Below, in pieces: positions 1 to 6,924 of a stretch of 14,353 nt of DNA. Below the pieces are notes generated by a model. It was not told where the DNA came from and searched no databases. It saw only the letters and a list, made by a program, of their open reading frames with translations. Positions within the stretch are counted from its first letter, which is position 1. Each line of letters starts with the position of its first letter. Made by a program: the position numbers and the translations under genes. Source of the DNA: an uncultured Rhodospirillales bacterium (GTDB lineage: Bacteria; Pseudomonadota; Alphaproteobacteria; Rhodospirillales; 2-02-FULL-58-16); NCBI GenBank assembly GCA_913053795.1, contig CAJXGZ010000028.1, forward strand, positions 1 through 14,353. The letters are read 5' to 3'.

Positions 1-414
1 GGGCGGGTTGGCTCGGTGGGCCGGATCCCGTTTTGGGCGCAAAAGCTGTTTCCCACCGAAATCGTGCGCTTTGATTTTGAAAGCCAAATGCCGGCGCGCG
101 ATGAAACCGGGCGCTGCCAGCGCTGCCCGCCCGGTGAAATCGGCGAAGTGATCGGCAAAATTGATCGCCAGGCCTCAAAACCGACCAGCCGTTTTGATGG
201 CTATGCCGACAAAAAGGCGACCAAGACAAAAGTTCTGCACGACGTGTTCACCGATGGCGATTTGTGGTTTCGGACCGGCGATCTGATGCGCCGCGACCGG
301 TCGGGCTATTTCTATTTTGTCGACCGTATCGGCGACACCTTCCGCTGGAAGGGCGAAAACGTCAGCACAGCCGAGGTCGCCGACGTACTCGCCGAGGCCG
401 AGGGCGTGGCGCAG
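1..414 (+). pseudogene. Fragment of a FATP-type (very-) long-chain acyl-CoA synthetase, cut at both ends
   Basis: The first about 138 codons encode the start of the C-terminal region of an ANL-superfamily acyl-CoA synthetase of the FadD6/FATP/ACSVL type, which activates fatty acids to CoA thioesters via an acyl-adenylate. Recognisable pieces are the opening GRVGSVGRIPFW, the FEGYAD-like FDGYADKKAT, the adenylate-binding DLWFRTGDL with its Asp, and the hinge stretch YFYFVDRIGDTFRWKGENVS followed by TAEVADVL. The family sequence should continue with the NVYGV...GRAGMA segment, but here it changes to RecG at about 415-424. The 5' part lies outside the window and the 3' part is missing. No stop or frameshift occurs at the join. 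Identification as this family is firm; whether this is a genomic remnant or an assembly artefact is undecided. Confidence 0.85.
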
Positions 415-1386
415 GTGGCCGTCGGCACCCACGCCCTGTTTCAGGAAGACGTGCGTTTTCACGATCTAGGGCTGACGGTGATCGACGAGCAGCACCGCTT
501 CGGCGTCCACCAGCGCCTGACCCTGGCCGCCAAGGGGCGCGCCGTCGACGTTCTGGTGATGACGGCGACGCCCATCCCGCGCACCCTGATGCTGACCGCC
601 TATGGCGATATGGATGTCTCCAAGCTTCCCGAAAAGCCTCCGGGCCGCCCGCCCGTGGACACCCGCGTCATGCCCCAGGAGCGCCTCGGCGACGTCAGAG
701 GCGCCGTCTCGCGCGCCCTTGATAAGGGGGCCAAGGTCTACTGGGTGTGCCCGCTGGTGGAGGAATCCGAAGTGCTTGACGTGGCCGCCGCCGGGGAGCG
801 CTTCGAAAGCCTCAAGCGAATATTCGGGGCGCGTGTTGGCATGATTCATGGGCGCATGAAGGGCAAGGAAAAGGACGCGGTCATGGAATCCTTCGCCGAA
901 GGCTCCACCGACGTTCTTGTAGCGACCACGGTGATCGAGGTCGGCGTCGACGTTCCTCAAGCGACGGTGATGGTGGTCGAGCACTCAGAGCGCTTCGGCC
1001 TCGCCCAGCTGCACCAGTTAAGGGGCCGCATCGGGCGCGGCGAAAACGCCTCCACCTGCCTGTTGCTCTACGCCTCCCCTTTAAGCCAAAACGCCCAGGA
1101 CCGGCTCAAGATCATGCGCGAGACCGACGACGGCTTCAAAATCGCCGAGGAGGATTTGCGGCTCAGGGGGGCCGGAGAGCTGCTGGGAACCCGCCAGAGC
1201 GGCCTGCCGGAATTCCGCCTCGCCGACATCGCTGTTCACGGCGAGCTGTTGGCGGCGGCGCGCGACGACGCCAGCCTGATCATCGCCCGCGACCCGGACC
1301 TCAAAAGCGGCCGCGGCCAAGCCTTAAGGACCCTTCTCTACCTGTTCGAACGCGACGCCGCGGTGAAGTTTTTGCGCTCGGGGTAA
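1..1386 (+). CDS. recG: ATP-dependent DNA helicase RecG, C-terminal half, preceded in frame by a foreign acyl-CoA synthetase segment; 5' end outside window
   Basis: From about 415 to the stop at 1384-1386 the frame encodes the second half of RecG, the branch-migrating helicase that regresses stalled forks and processes recombination intermediates. Visible helicase motifs, in order, are DEQH box (484-495), TATPIPRT motif III (562-585), VLVATTVIEVGVDVP motif V (913-957), QLHQLRGRIGRG motif VI (1006-1041) and the RecG-specific GELLGTRQSG translocation motif (around 1177-1203). The N-terminal wedge domain and the Walker A loop (motif I), both essential, are absent. They are replaced by residues of an acyl-CoA synthetase (separate entry). 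RecG is normally about 700 residues, and only about 320 are present here. The frame is open to base 1; a GTG at 16 is available but is not a natural start, because synthetase homology begins before it. The RecG part has a natural neighbourhood, since DUF502 commonly sits near recG in alphaproteobacteria. As drawn the product could not be a helicase. Confidence 0.85.
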   Translation, partial: GRVGSVGRIPFWAQKLFPTEIVRFDFESQMPARDETGRCQRCPPGEIGEVIGKIDRQASKPTSRFDGYADKKATKTKVLHDVFTDGDLWFRTGDLMRRDRSGYFYFVDRIGDTFRWKGENVSTAEVADVLAEAEGVAQVAVGTHALFQEDVRFHDLGLTVIDEQHRFGVHQRLTLAAKGRAVDVLVMTATPIPRTLMLTAYGDMDVSKLPEKPPGRPPVDTRVMPQERLGDVRGAVSRALDKGAKVYWVCPLVEESEVLDVAAAGERFESLKRIFGARVGMIHGRMKGKEKDAVMESFAEGSTDVLVATTVIEVGVDVPQATVMVVEHSERFGLAQLHQLRGRIGRGENASTCLLLYASPLSQNAQDRLKIMRETDDGFKIAEEDLRLRGAGELLGTRQSGLPEFRLADIAVHGELLAAARDDASLIIARDPDLKSGRGQALRTLLYLFERDAAVKFLRSG

Positions 1387-1507
1387 CGCCGTTATTGAAG
1401 ATTAGGCTTGCGCATTTGACCGTAACGCGCGAGAAATGAGGACCAAGTTGCACATTGTTTTGGCGTATCACTCCTAGACGCCTCTGCGCTTAGCCGCGTT
1501 ACCCCGA
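1378..1507. repeat. Perfect 12-bp inverted repeat bracketing the recG-csp gap
   Basis: TCGGGGTAACGC at 1378-1389, which overlaps the recG stop codon, is matched by its exact reverse complement GCGTTACCCCGA at 1496-1507, with 106 bases between the arms. The core GTAACGCG also occurs at 1422-1429, giving an alternative 8-bp pairing with 1495-1502. The two left arms are therefore mutually exclusive partners of the same right arm, which would allow two alternative RNA folds in the csp leader. No U-tract follows, so a simple intrinsic terminator is unlikely. The function is unknown; an operator or a leader switch is possible. Confidence 0.5.
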
Positions 1508-1581
1508 CAAAATGCGACGCCATCAACTACGTGACGCGGTGAAAGAGCCGGCAACGTAAAGACGAATAGAAAGGACTCGAT

Positions 1582-1791
1582 ATGGCTACTGGGACTGTGA
1601 AATGGTTCAATCCAACGAAAGGTTACGGTTTCATTGAACCGGAAGACGGCTCCAAGGACGCGTTCGTCCACATTTCCGCGGTGGAGCGCGCCGGACTTCC
1701 AGGCCTACGCGAAGGGCAAAAAGTCGAGTATGAACTCGTACCTGGGCAAAACGGCAAATCCTCCGCCGAAAACCTGGTCGCCCTCGACTAA
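1582..1791 (+). CDS. CspA-family cold-shock protein
   Basis: This 69-residue single cold-shock (S1-like OB-fold) domain has the usual full length. It binds single-stranded RNA/DNA and acts as an RNA chaperone that melts secondary structure in the cytoplasm. The two nucleic-acid binding motifs are intact: RNP1 as KGYGFIEP (residues 13-20) and RNP2 as DAFVHISAV (26-34), and the N-terminal TGTVKWFN is typical. The start is fixed by AAGGA at 1571-1575, six bases upstream of the ATG. The 195-base leader from the recG stop contains an inverted repeat, and long structured leaders are typical of cold-inducible csp genes; cold induction itself is inferred. The gene is monocistronic and converges on the DUF502 gene. 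Which Csp paralogue it is cannot be told from sequence. Confidence 0.96.
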   Translation: MATGTVKWFNPTKGYGFIEPEDGSKDAFVHISAVERAGLPGLREGQKVEYELVPGQNGKSSAENLVALD

Positions 1792-1804
1792 TTTTTTTTC
1801 CAGT

Positions 1805-1833
1805 CCCAAGCAGGCGCCATTCTCCCGCTTGGG
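1805..1833. terminator. Hairpin between convergent csp and DUF502 genes, possible terminator
   Basis: CCCAAGC (1805-1811) pairs perfectly with GCTTGGG (1827-1833) around a 15-base loop. On the plus strand it is followed, after about ten bases, by a pyrimidine/T-rich run (from about 1844), so it could end the csp transcript. On the minus strand the bases after the stem become A-rich, so it would not be a classical intrinsic terminator in that direction. The position between two converging stop codons supports the call. Confidence 0.4.
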
Positions 1834-1838
1834 GCAAG

Positions 1839-2636
1839 TCAATCCTTTTTCTTCTTCCTGCTCACCAGCACCGGGACGCAATCCTTTTCGCGCAGGATGT
1901 CCAGATCCTCGTAGGTGGCGGCGGCGGCCTTGGCGATTTTTTGCTCCTCCAGGGGACGGCGGTCCGGCGGCGTGACGATGCCGCCTGAAATCACCATCTT
2001 GATGGCCTCCTCCACCGTCATGGAGAGCGGAATCAAATCCGATTTGGGAATGAATAACAGGAATCCCGACGTCGGATTGGGGGTGGTGGGAAGGAAGATA
2101 TTGATGACCTCGTCCTTGATCATGTTCTGCACCTCGCCCTCGGTGCGCCCGGTGATGAAGGCGATGGCCCAAAGCCCGCGGCGCGGGTACTCCACCAGCA
2201 CCGCCTCGCGGAAGGCCTTGGACTGCTTGGCCAGCACCGTCTCGAAAATCTGCTTAAGGGCGCCGTAGAAGCCGCGAATCACCGGCATGCGGTTCAACAA
2301 GTTGTCGCTGGTGCGGGTGAACAGGCGGCCCACGTAGCCGGCGGTGAAGGCGCCGACCAGAACCAGGAAGACCACGAAGATCAACACCCCAAGCCCAGGC
2401 AGGCCGAACGGCAGATAGGTTTCCGGATTGTATTTATCGGGCAGCAACCCCGTCACCTTGCGGTCAACGAAGTTGATCAGCGCCCAGGCCAGGTAAATGG
2501 TGATGGCGATGGGCGCGGTGACCAGGATGCCGGCCAGGAAATAGCCGCGCAGCTTGGCGCCCAGGCTCAACTTTATATTTGATTTTCCCTTGTCGGGATC
2601 GGACTGGTCCAGATTTTCCTTGTTGTTTTCATCCAT
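1839..2636 (-). CDS. DUF502 (COV-like) integral membrane protein
   Basis: This 265-residue protein of the DUF502 family is related to plant CONTINUOUS VASCULAR RING proteins; its bacterial function is unknown. Two hydrophobic spans are visible, about 31-55 (GYFLAGILVTAPIAI...) and 79-103 (GLPGLGVLIFVVFLV...), with the conserved family stretch NRMPVIRGFYGALKQI at 115-130 and the PNPTSGFLLFIP segment near 186-197. The C-terminus ends in a lysine-rich tail. The ATG at 2636 is chosen because it gives an acidic cytoplasmic N-terminus directly before the first family-conserved segment. A TTG at 2681 in the same frame would add 15 residues unlike the family. Neither has a clear Shine-Dalgarno. It lies 69 bases downstream of the secreted protein at 2706-3758 on the same strand, so co-transcription is likely. 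Confidence 0.9.
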   Translation of the reverse strand: MDENNKENLDQSDPDKGKSNIKLSLGAKLRGYFLAGILVTAPIAITIYLAWALINFVDRKVTGLLPDKYNPETYLPFGLPGLGVLIFVVFLVLVGAFTAGYVGRLFTRTSDNLLNRMPVIRGFYGALKQIFETVLAKQSKAFREAVLVEYPRRGLWAIAFITGRTEGEVQNMIKDEVINIFLPTTPNPTSGFLLFIPKSDLIPLSMTVEEAIKMVISGGIVTPPDRRPLEEQKIAKAAAATYEDLDILREKDCVPVLVSRKKKKD

Positions 2637-2705
2637 GGCGACGGAATCATCGTACAGGTGAGCCGTAAAGGCAACCGGCAATACGCGAACTGGCCGCGAA
2701 AAGAA

Positions 2706-3758
2706 TTAACCGCTAAAGCGCCAACTCTTGCGCATGCTCTCGGCGATGGGTTTGAAGCGGTCGAATTGAGTCTCCGGCGCGACATACGACCAGATATGGA
2801 CGATATCCGCTTTGGCCCCCCCATTTGGCCTGGGCGCCGCCAATATCCATTTTCTGAACTTCCGGCCCTGACGGACGTAAACCGCCAGGAGTTCCCGGCC
2901 CTCGATTTTCATCCCATTGAAGTCAAATGAAAACGGCCCTTCCTTGAGATACTGAACGCCGGTTGCGGCGGCGGCGATTTGCGCCTTCAGCCCGGCCGCC
3001 GCTTTCACCGCCGCCGCTGGACCGACGGCCCCGGATTGCTTGACGTTGCTGACGCTGACCACGGCGGAGTAGGCGTCCGTTCCGGCGCGGCCGCTGAACA
3101 TCACCACATGCTTGCTCGGCTTTTCCATAATCCAGTCGTTGGGGTATTCGATGGTGAAGCCGAACCCGGGCTCGTCGAATTTGCGCGGACCCGGCGCTTG
3201 CGGCGCTTTTTTCAGCGGAGCGGCGGCGCCAAGTTCTTGAGGAGCGGGGCGGAAGTTTTCGAGCACCCAATCGAATTCAAAGGAAAGGGCTTCGAAAACC
3301 CGGGGCGGCGCTAAATAAATAAAGACGAAGTCCGTCGCGCGCCCACGGACGATCACCACGCGGGTGCGTGAATTGCCTCCGGCGTAGACGGCGTCGCGGG
3401 CGGGCAAACCGGCGACGGACAGAACGCCCCCGCCGATCTTATTGGACCAAGCCTTTCCCTTGCCGAGATAGAGCGCCTCAAGCTTGGCGATCATGATATC
3501 GAGTTTGATTTCCGGTTTGGAATCTCCCGTTTGAACGGAAACGGCGTAGCCTTTGGGCGATTGGATTGAGATATCGATCTTTCCGCCCTTTTTGACAAAC
3601 CTGGCGCCAGGGGGCGCGAACAGGACGTATTTTCTCTGCGCATGGACAAAGTTTTGCGGGGCGGCTTGCTGGGCGCTCCCGTCCGGACTGGCTTCGCCCT
3701 CCTGCGCCCAAAGAAGCGCGGCCCAGATCGTCATAACCAGCAAGAATCCCCGTCGCAT
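2706..3758 (-). CDS. Secreted protein with two PsbP/DcrB-like domains, function unknown
   Basis: This 350-residue exported protein does not match any named enzyme I recognise. Residues 1-23 form a Sec signal peptide (MRRGFLLVMTIWAALLW, cleavage probably after GEA). Two similar domains follow, about 42-172 and 193-350, joined by an Ala/Pro/Lys-rich linker (174-192). Each domain ends in an amphipathic helix with a related pattern (VFEALSFEFDWVLENF; FDRFKPIAESMRKSW). The second starts with the FTIEYPNDW pattern characteristic of PsbP/DcrB/DUF1795-type folds, so a tandem of that fold is inferred. The start at 3758 is set by GGAG seven bases upstream; a longer frame beginning at 3791 would bury the signal peptide. 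A location in the periplasm or outer-membrane space is inferred. It is probably the first gene of a pair with DUF502. Confidence 0.8.
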   Translation of the reverse strand: MRRGFLLVMTIWAALLWAQEGEASPDGSAQQAAPQNFVHAQRKYVLFAPPGARFVKKGGKIDISIQSPKGYAVSVQTGDSKPEIKLDIMIAKLEALYLGKGKAWSNKIGGGVLSVAGLPARDAVYAGGNSRTRVVIVRGRATDFVFIYLAPPRVFEALSFEFDWVLENFRPAPQELGAAAPLKKAPQAPGPRKFDEPGFGFTIEYPNDWIMEKPSKHVVMFSGRAGTDAYSAVVSVSNVKQSGAVGPAAAVKAAAGLKAQIAAAATGVQYLKEGPFSFDFNGMKIEGRELLAVYVRQGRKFRKWILAAPRPNGGAKADIVHIWSYVAPETQFDRFKPIAESMRKSWRFSG

Positions 3759-3798
3759 TTTTTTCTCCAATATCCGCAAAAGGCTTTTCAAGGTGGCA

Positions 3799-3804
3799 AT
3801 TATA
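3799..3804 (-). promoter_or_regulatory. Candidate -10 box for the secreted-protein/DUF502 pair
   Basis: The minus strand reads TATAAT at 3804-3799, a perfect -10 consensus, about 41 bases upstream of the ATG at 3758. The matching -35 region (around 3822-3827) is weak. A transcript would start near 3792 with a leader of roughly 34 bases. Confidence 0.4.
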
Positions 3805-3863
3805 GCGCCGCTTTGGTTAAAGATGCGTTGCGCCCGGCGAAATCACCAAGTAATTTTCTTGTC

Positions 3864-4406
3864 ATGTCCAATACAGCTTTAATCTCTTTTTTCTGTCCCG
3901 ACCGGATCGGCATTGTGGCGTCCGTCGCCGGACGTCTGTTCGATCTGGGCGCCAATCTCGGCGACACCACGTTCGCGGTGCTGGGAAGCGGGGCCAAGTT
4001 CACCACGGTCTGCGAACTTCCCGACGCCCTGTCCCTTCAAGAACTTGAGGACGAACTCAGCGGACTGACCGAGTTGGAAAACGCGCAACTCACGGTGGCC
4101 CCCTTCGAGCTTTCCCTGGAACAAGGCCCGTCGGCGCGCATCACCCATCGGATCAAGGTGGCCGGCGGCGACCGCCCGGGACTCATCGCGCGCCTGTGCG
4201 AAGTTTTCATCCAGTTCAAAGCCAACATCGTCCGCCTGAACGCGGTCAGGAATCCGGAAGATAAAGACGATATGTATGTGATCAGGATCGGCGTCTGGAT
4301 TCCCGAGGACAATATTAAGTCATGCCTGGCCACCGTCGCCAACACCGCCGGCGGGCTGGGGCTTGAGTGCTCATGGCAGGACGTTAGAGCCCGCCCGGGA
4401 AGTTAG
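3864..4406 (+). CDS. Double-ACT-domain protein of the GcvR (glycine cleavage repressor) type
   Basis: This 180-residue cytoplasmic protein is made of two ACT domains, about 4-78 and 93-172, the size and layout of E. coli GcvR. The first domain starts with the signature FFCPDRIGIVASVAGRLFDLG and the second with GGDRPGLIARLCEVF, both of which are the ligand-binding helix-start of ACT domains (DRxGI/L). In enterobacteria GcvR represses the gcv operon through GcvA in response to glycine. Here no gcvA or gcvTHP gene is visible, so only amino-acid sensing can be claimed. The ATG at 3864 is chosen because ACT homology begins four residues later; the same frame is open back to 3642 but that extension would be antisense to the secreted-protein gene. 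The Shine-Dalgarno is poor. It converges on the GGDEF-EAL gene with only five bases between stops. Confidence 0.88.
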   Translation: MSNTALISFFCPDRIGIVASVAGRLFDLGANLGDTTFAVLGSGAKFTTVCELPDALSLQELEDELSGLTELENAQLTVAPFELSLEQGPSARITHRIKVAGGDRPGLIARLCEVFIQFKANIVRLNAVRNPEDKDDMYVIRIGVWIPEDNIKSCLATVANTAGGLGLECSWQDVRARPGS

Positions 4407-4411
4407 AACTC

Positions 4412-6814
4412 TCAAGTGGCCTGAGAAACCATAAAATTTTTCTCTTCGAAGAACGCCACCATTCCATCGGCCGTCAACGGGCGGCAGAAGAAAAAGCCTT
4501 GGATTTCGTCGCAATTGTAACCGCGCAACAGCTCCAGTTGATCCTCGGTCTCCACCCCCTCGGCGACGATCTTGCGGTTCAGAGTCTGACCCATGGTGAT
4601 GATGGTCCGGATGATTTCGGCGTCATCGGAGCTGGTGGTGATGTCGGAGACAAAAGAGCGGTCGATCTTGATGGTGTCGATGGGAAAGCGCTTGAGGTAG
4701 CTCAGCGACGAATAGCCGGTGCCGAAATCGTCCATGGCCACTTGCAGGCCCATATCGTGCAGCTGGTCGAGCGCCACCACCACCCTGGCGGAGTCGGACA
4801 TCAACATGCTTTCCGTGATTTCAATCTCCAGGTATTCAGCCGCGACGCCGGTTTCCTTCAAGACTTTCTCGACGATCTCAACGAAGTCGGGTTCGCGAAG
4901 CTGGCGCGCCGACAGGTTGACGGCGATGCGGATGGGTGGCAGCCCCTGCGCGAGCCAGGCGTTGTGCTGTTCACAGGCGGTCCACAGCGCCCACTCGCCG
5001 ATCTCCACCACTTGGCCGGTTTCCTCGATGATGGGAATGAATCTGACCGGCGAAACCATGCCGCCCATATTGTCGTTGACCCAGCGCATCAGCGCCTCGC
5101 AACTGGTGACGGCGCCGCTTTGGATATTCAGCTTGGGCTGATAGTGAAGCACGAACTCATCGCGCTCGAGGGCCTTGCTGAGGTTGTTCTTGAGAAACAG
5201 CCGTTCCTTCACGTCCTCGTTCAAATCGGCGGTGAAGAACTGGAAGTTGGCCTTGCCCTGATCCTTGGCGCGGTACATGGCGGCGTCGGCGTTCTTGATC
5301 AAGCTAGTGGCGTCCTTGGCGTCATCGGGGAAAATGGTGATGCCGATGGAGCCGGAAATGAAAGCCTCTTGCCCATTCAAGTCGAAAGGCTCGGAAAGCG
5401 CATCGAGAATGCGCTGCCCCAGCAGCGGCGCGTTCCGGGAGTCCGTCAAATTGGGCATGATGACCGTGAACTCGTCGCCTCCCAGGCGGGCCACCGTGTC
5501 GCCGCTTCGGATACAACTGGTCAGGCGCTTGGAGGCCTCGATAAGCAGCAAGTCGCCGCGATCATGGCCCAGGGTGTCGTTGACCAGCTTGAAGCCGTCG
5601 AGATCGATGAACATCAGCCCGAGCTTACTGTTCGAACGCTCCATGGTGGGCAGCGACTGGTTCAGGCGGTCATGGAAAAGGGAACGGTTGGGAAGCCCCG
5701 TCAAGGCGTCGAAGTTGGCTTGGAAATGGATGCGCTCTTCGTCCTGCTTGCGCTTGGTGATGTCGCTGAGCACCGCCACGTATTTCTGGGCCTCGCCCAG
5801 GTCGTCGGAAATGGCTGAAAGGGAAAGGCGCAGGGCGTGGTCGTTTCCGTTCTTGTGCTTGCACCAGAACTCCCCTTCCCAACTTCCCTTGCGGTCAAGG
5901 GAGTCGTTCAACTTGGCCCGGAATTCGGGATCCTCCGTAATGGCGGCGTGGAAGTGCGGGCGATCCCCCATCACCTCATTGATGGAATAACCGGTGATCT
6001 GGCTAAAGGCCGGATTAACGGAGATCACGCGGAAATCCGTATCGACGATAACCACCGCTTCATTGAGGTTGGCGATCACCTTGGCGGAGAGCTCCAGCTT
6101 TTCCTCGGCGCGGCGGCGCTCGGCGATTTCCTCGGTCAACTCCCGGGTGCGCTCCTCGACCCTTTGCTCCAACTCGTGATGGGCCTTGCGCAAAGTCGCG
6201 GCGACGCGCACCTGCTCGGTGATGTCATGGGCCTCCATCATAAAGGACTTCTCGCCGAAGGAGCCGATGGACATAACGGCGATTTCCACGTCGATGACCT
6301 GTTTGTCCAAACGCACGAACTTGAGCCGGACCACCGTCCCCTCGTCGATGAAGTTCTCCAGGCCCTCGGCGATGATGTCCTGGTAATCGGAATGGACCAG
6401 CTTGATCAACTCATGTCCGATAATCTGGTTGGAAGACGTTGCGCCCAGCATCTTTATGCCGGCGGCGTTGATGAAGGTGACCTTGCCATGAGCGCAGACG
6501 CAGATCATGTCAAGGGCCTGCTCGATCAAGGCGCGGTAACGGTTCTCACTGCGAAGAATGGCCGAAGCGGCGTCAAACTTGGCGACGGATTCAGGGATTT
6601 CGGCGGCCGCTTCCTGGCCCTGCCCCAAATGCGCCAATTCCTCTTTGGAGAGCTCAACGCCATGGGCCTTCGCCGCCGCAATCACCGATGCGAAGCGCCA
6701 ATGGGGGATGGCGCCGCTATCCTTCCAGCCTTGAACGGTGGTGGGATACTTATGCCCAAGGGCGCGCGCCATGGCGCTCATGCCCCCGAATTTTTTCATC
6801 AGTCCAAGTATCAT
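4412..6814 (-). CDS. HTH-PAS-PAS-GGDEF-EAL cyclic-di-GMP signalling protein
   Basis: This 800-residue cytoplasmic protein has no transmembrane segment. In order it carries: a helix-turn-helix-like N-terminus (about 3-60, FGGMSAMARALGHKYPTTVQ, then GWKDSGAIPHWR) of the Cro/YdaS-like kind seen in alphaproteobacteria; PAS 1 (about 91-203); a charged coiled coil (about 204-248, ELEQRVEERTRELTEEI); PAS 2 (about 249-357, ending LSDITKRKQ); GGDEF (about 365-527); and EAL (about 540-795). The cyclase site GGDEF (445-449) is intact, with the inhibitory I-site RSGD (436-439) exactly five residues before it. The phosphodiesterase motifs EAL (573-575), NLSARQL, ITES, MDDFGTG, KIDRSF, AEGVET and QGFFF (772-776) are also intact, so both making and hydrolysing c-di-GMP are possible. 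The ATG at 6814 follows a G-rich Shine-Dalgarno; upstream codons to 7003 overlap the next gene and are unlikely. Its PAS ligands are unknown. Confidence 0.93.
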   Translation of the reverse strand: MILGLMKKFGGMSAMARALGHKYPTTVQGWKDSGAIPHWRFASVIAAAKAHGVELSKEELAHLGQGQEAAAEIPESVAKFDAASAILRSENRYRALIEQALDMICVCAHGKVTFINAAGIKMLGATSSNQIIGHELIKLVHSDYQDIIAEGLENFIDEGTVVRLKFVRLDKQVIDVEIAVMSIGSFGEKSFMMEAHDITEQVRVAATLRKAHHELEQRVEERTRELTEEIAERRRAEEKLELSAKVIANLNEAVVIVDTDFRVISVNPAFSQITGYSINEVMGDRPHFHAAITEDPEFRAKLNDSLDRKGSWEGEFWCKHKNGNDHALRLSLSAISDDLGEAQKYVAVLSDITKRKQDEERIHFQANFDALTGLPNRSLFHDRLNQSLPTMERSNSKLGLMFIDLDGFKLVNDTLGHDRGDLLLIEASKRLTSCIRSGDTVARLGGDEFTVIMPNLTDSRNAPLLGQRILDALSEPFDLNGQEAFISGSIGITIFPDDAKDATSLIKNADAAMYRAKDQGKANFQFFTADLNEDVKERLFLKNNLSKALERDEFVLHYQPKLNIQSGAVTSCEALMRWVNDNMGGMVSPVRFIPIIEETGQVVEIGEWALWTACEQHNAWLAQGLPPIRIAVNLSARQLREPDFVEIVEKVLKETGVAAEYLEIEITESMLMSDSARVVVALDQLHDMGLQVAMDDFGTGYSSLSYLKRFPIDTIKIDRSFVSDITTSSDDAEIIRTIITMGQTLNRKIVAEGVETEDQLELLRGYNCDEIQGFFFCRPLTADGMVAFFEEKNFMVSQAT

Positions 6815-6844
6815 ATGCCCCCCAGAAGGCAATGAAAAGGAATG

Positions 6845-6903
6845 TACGAATAACGTAAATATTTGTTTTCCGTAACGGCATGTCAAGGAAAAGGTTACGA
6901 ATA
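6845..6903. repeat. Direct octamer repeats flanking the GGDEF-EAL promoter
   Basis: TACGAATA occurs at 6845-6852 and again at 6896-6903, one copy at the predicted transcription start and one just upstream of the -35 box, 51 bases apart. The related core CGTAA also occurs at 6854-6858 and 6871-6875, and inverted (TTACG) at 6895-6899. This layout would suit a dimeric or looped regulator. A binding role is inference only. Confidence 0.35.
6858..6886 (-). promoter_or_regulatory. Candidate sigma-70 promoter of the GGDEF-EAL gene
   Basis: On the minus strand a perfect -35 TTGACA (6886-6881) is followed, after 17 bases, by AATATT (6863-6858), which matches four of six -10 positions. Transcription would begin near 6851, leaving a leader of about 37 bases to the ATG at 6814. 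It is flanked by a repeated octamer (separate entry). Confidence 0.5.
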
Positions 6904-6924
6904 TTGTGAGACGGGGATAGATTC

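Noticed and set aside
1405..1475. csp promoter such as TTGACC at 1416 or TTGCAC/TATCAC at 1448-1471
   Set aside because: The first has no -10 at 16-18 bases and the second has only a 12-base spacer.
3642..3863. In-frame N-terminal extension of the GcvR-like protein
   Set aside because: The 74 added residues are antisense to the signal-peptide end of the secreted-protein gene and cross its promoter; ACT homology begins at the ATG at 3864.
4499..5818. Long plus-strand open frame of 439 codons opposite the GGDEF-EAL gene
   Set aside because: It is antisense to intact GGDEF and EAL motifs, shows no family resemblance, and arises from the GC-rich codon bias of the real gene.
5837..6835. Plus-strand open frame of 332 codons opposite the PAS region
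   Set aside because: It is a shadow of the PAS-PAS and HTH coding sequence; the composition (Asp/Gly/His-rich) is that of a reverse-complement frame and no motif is present.
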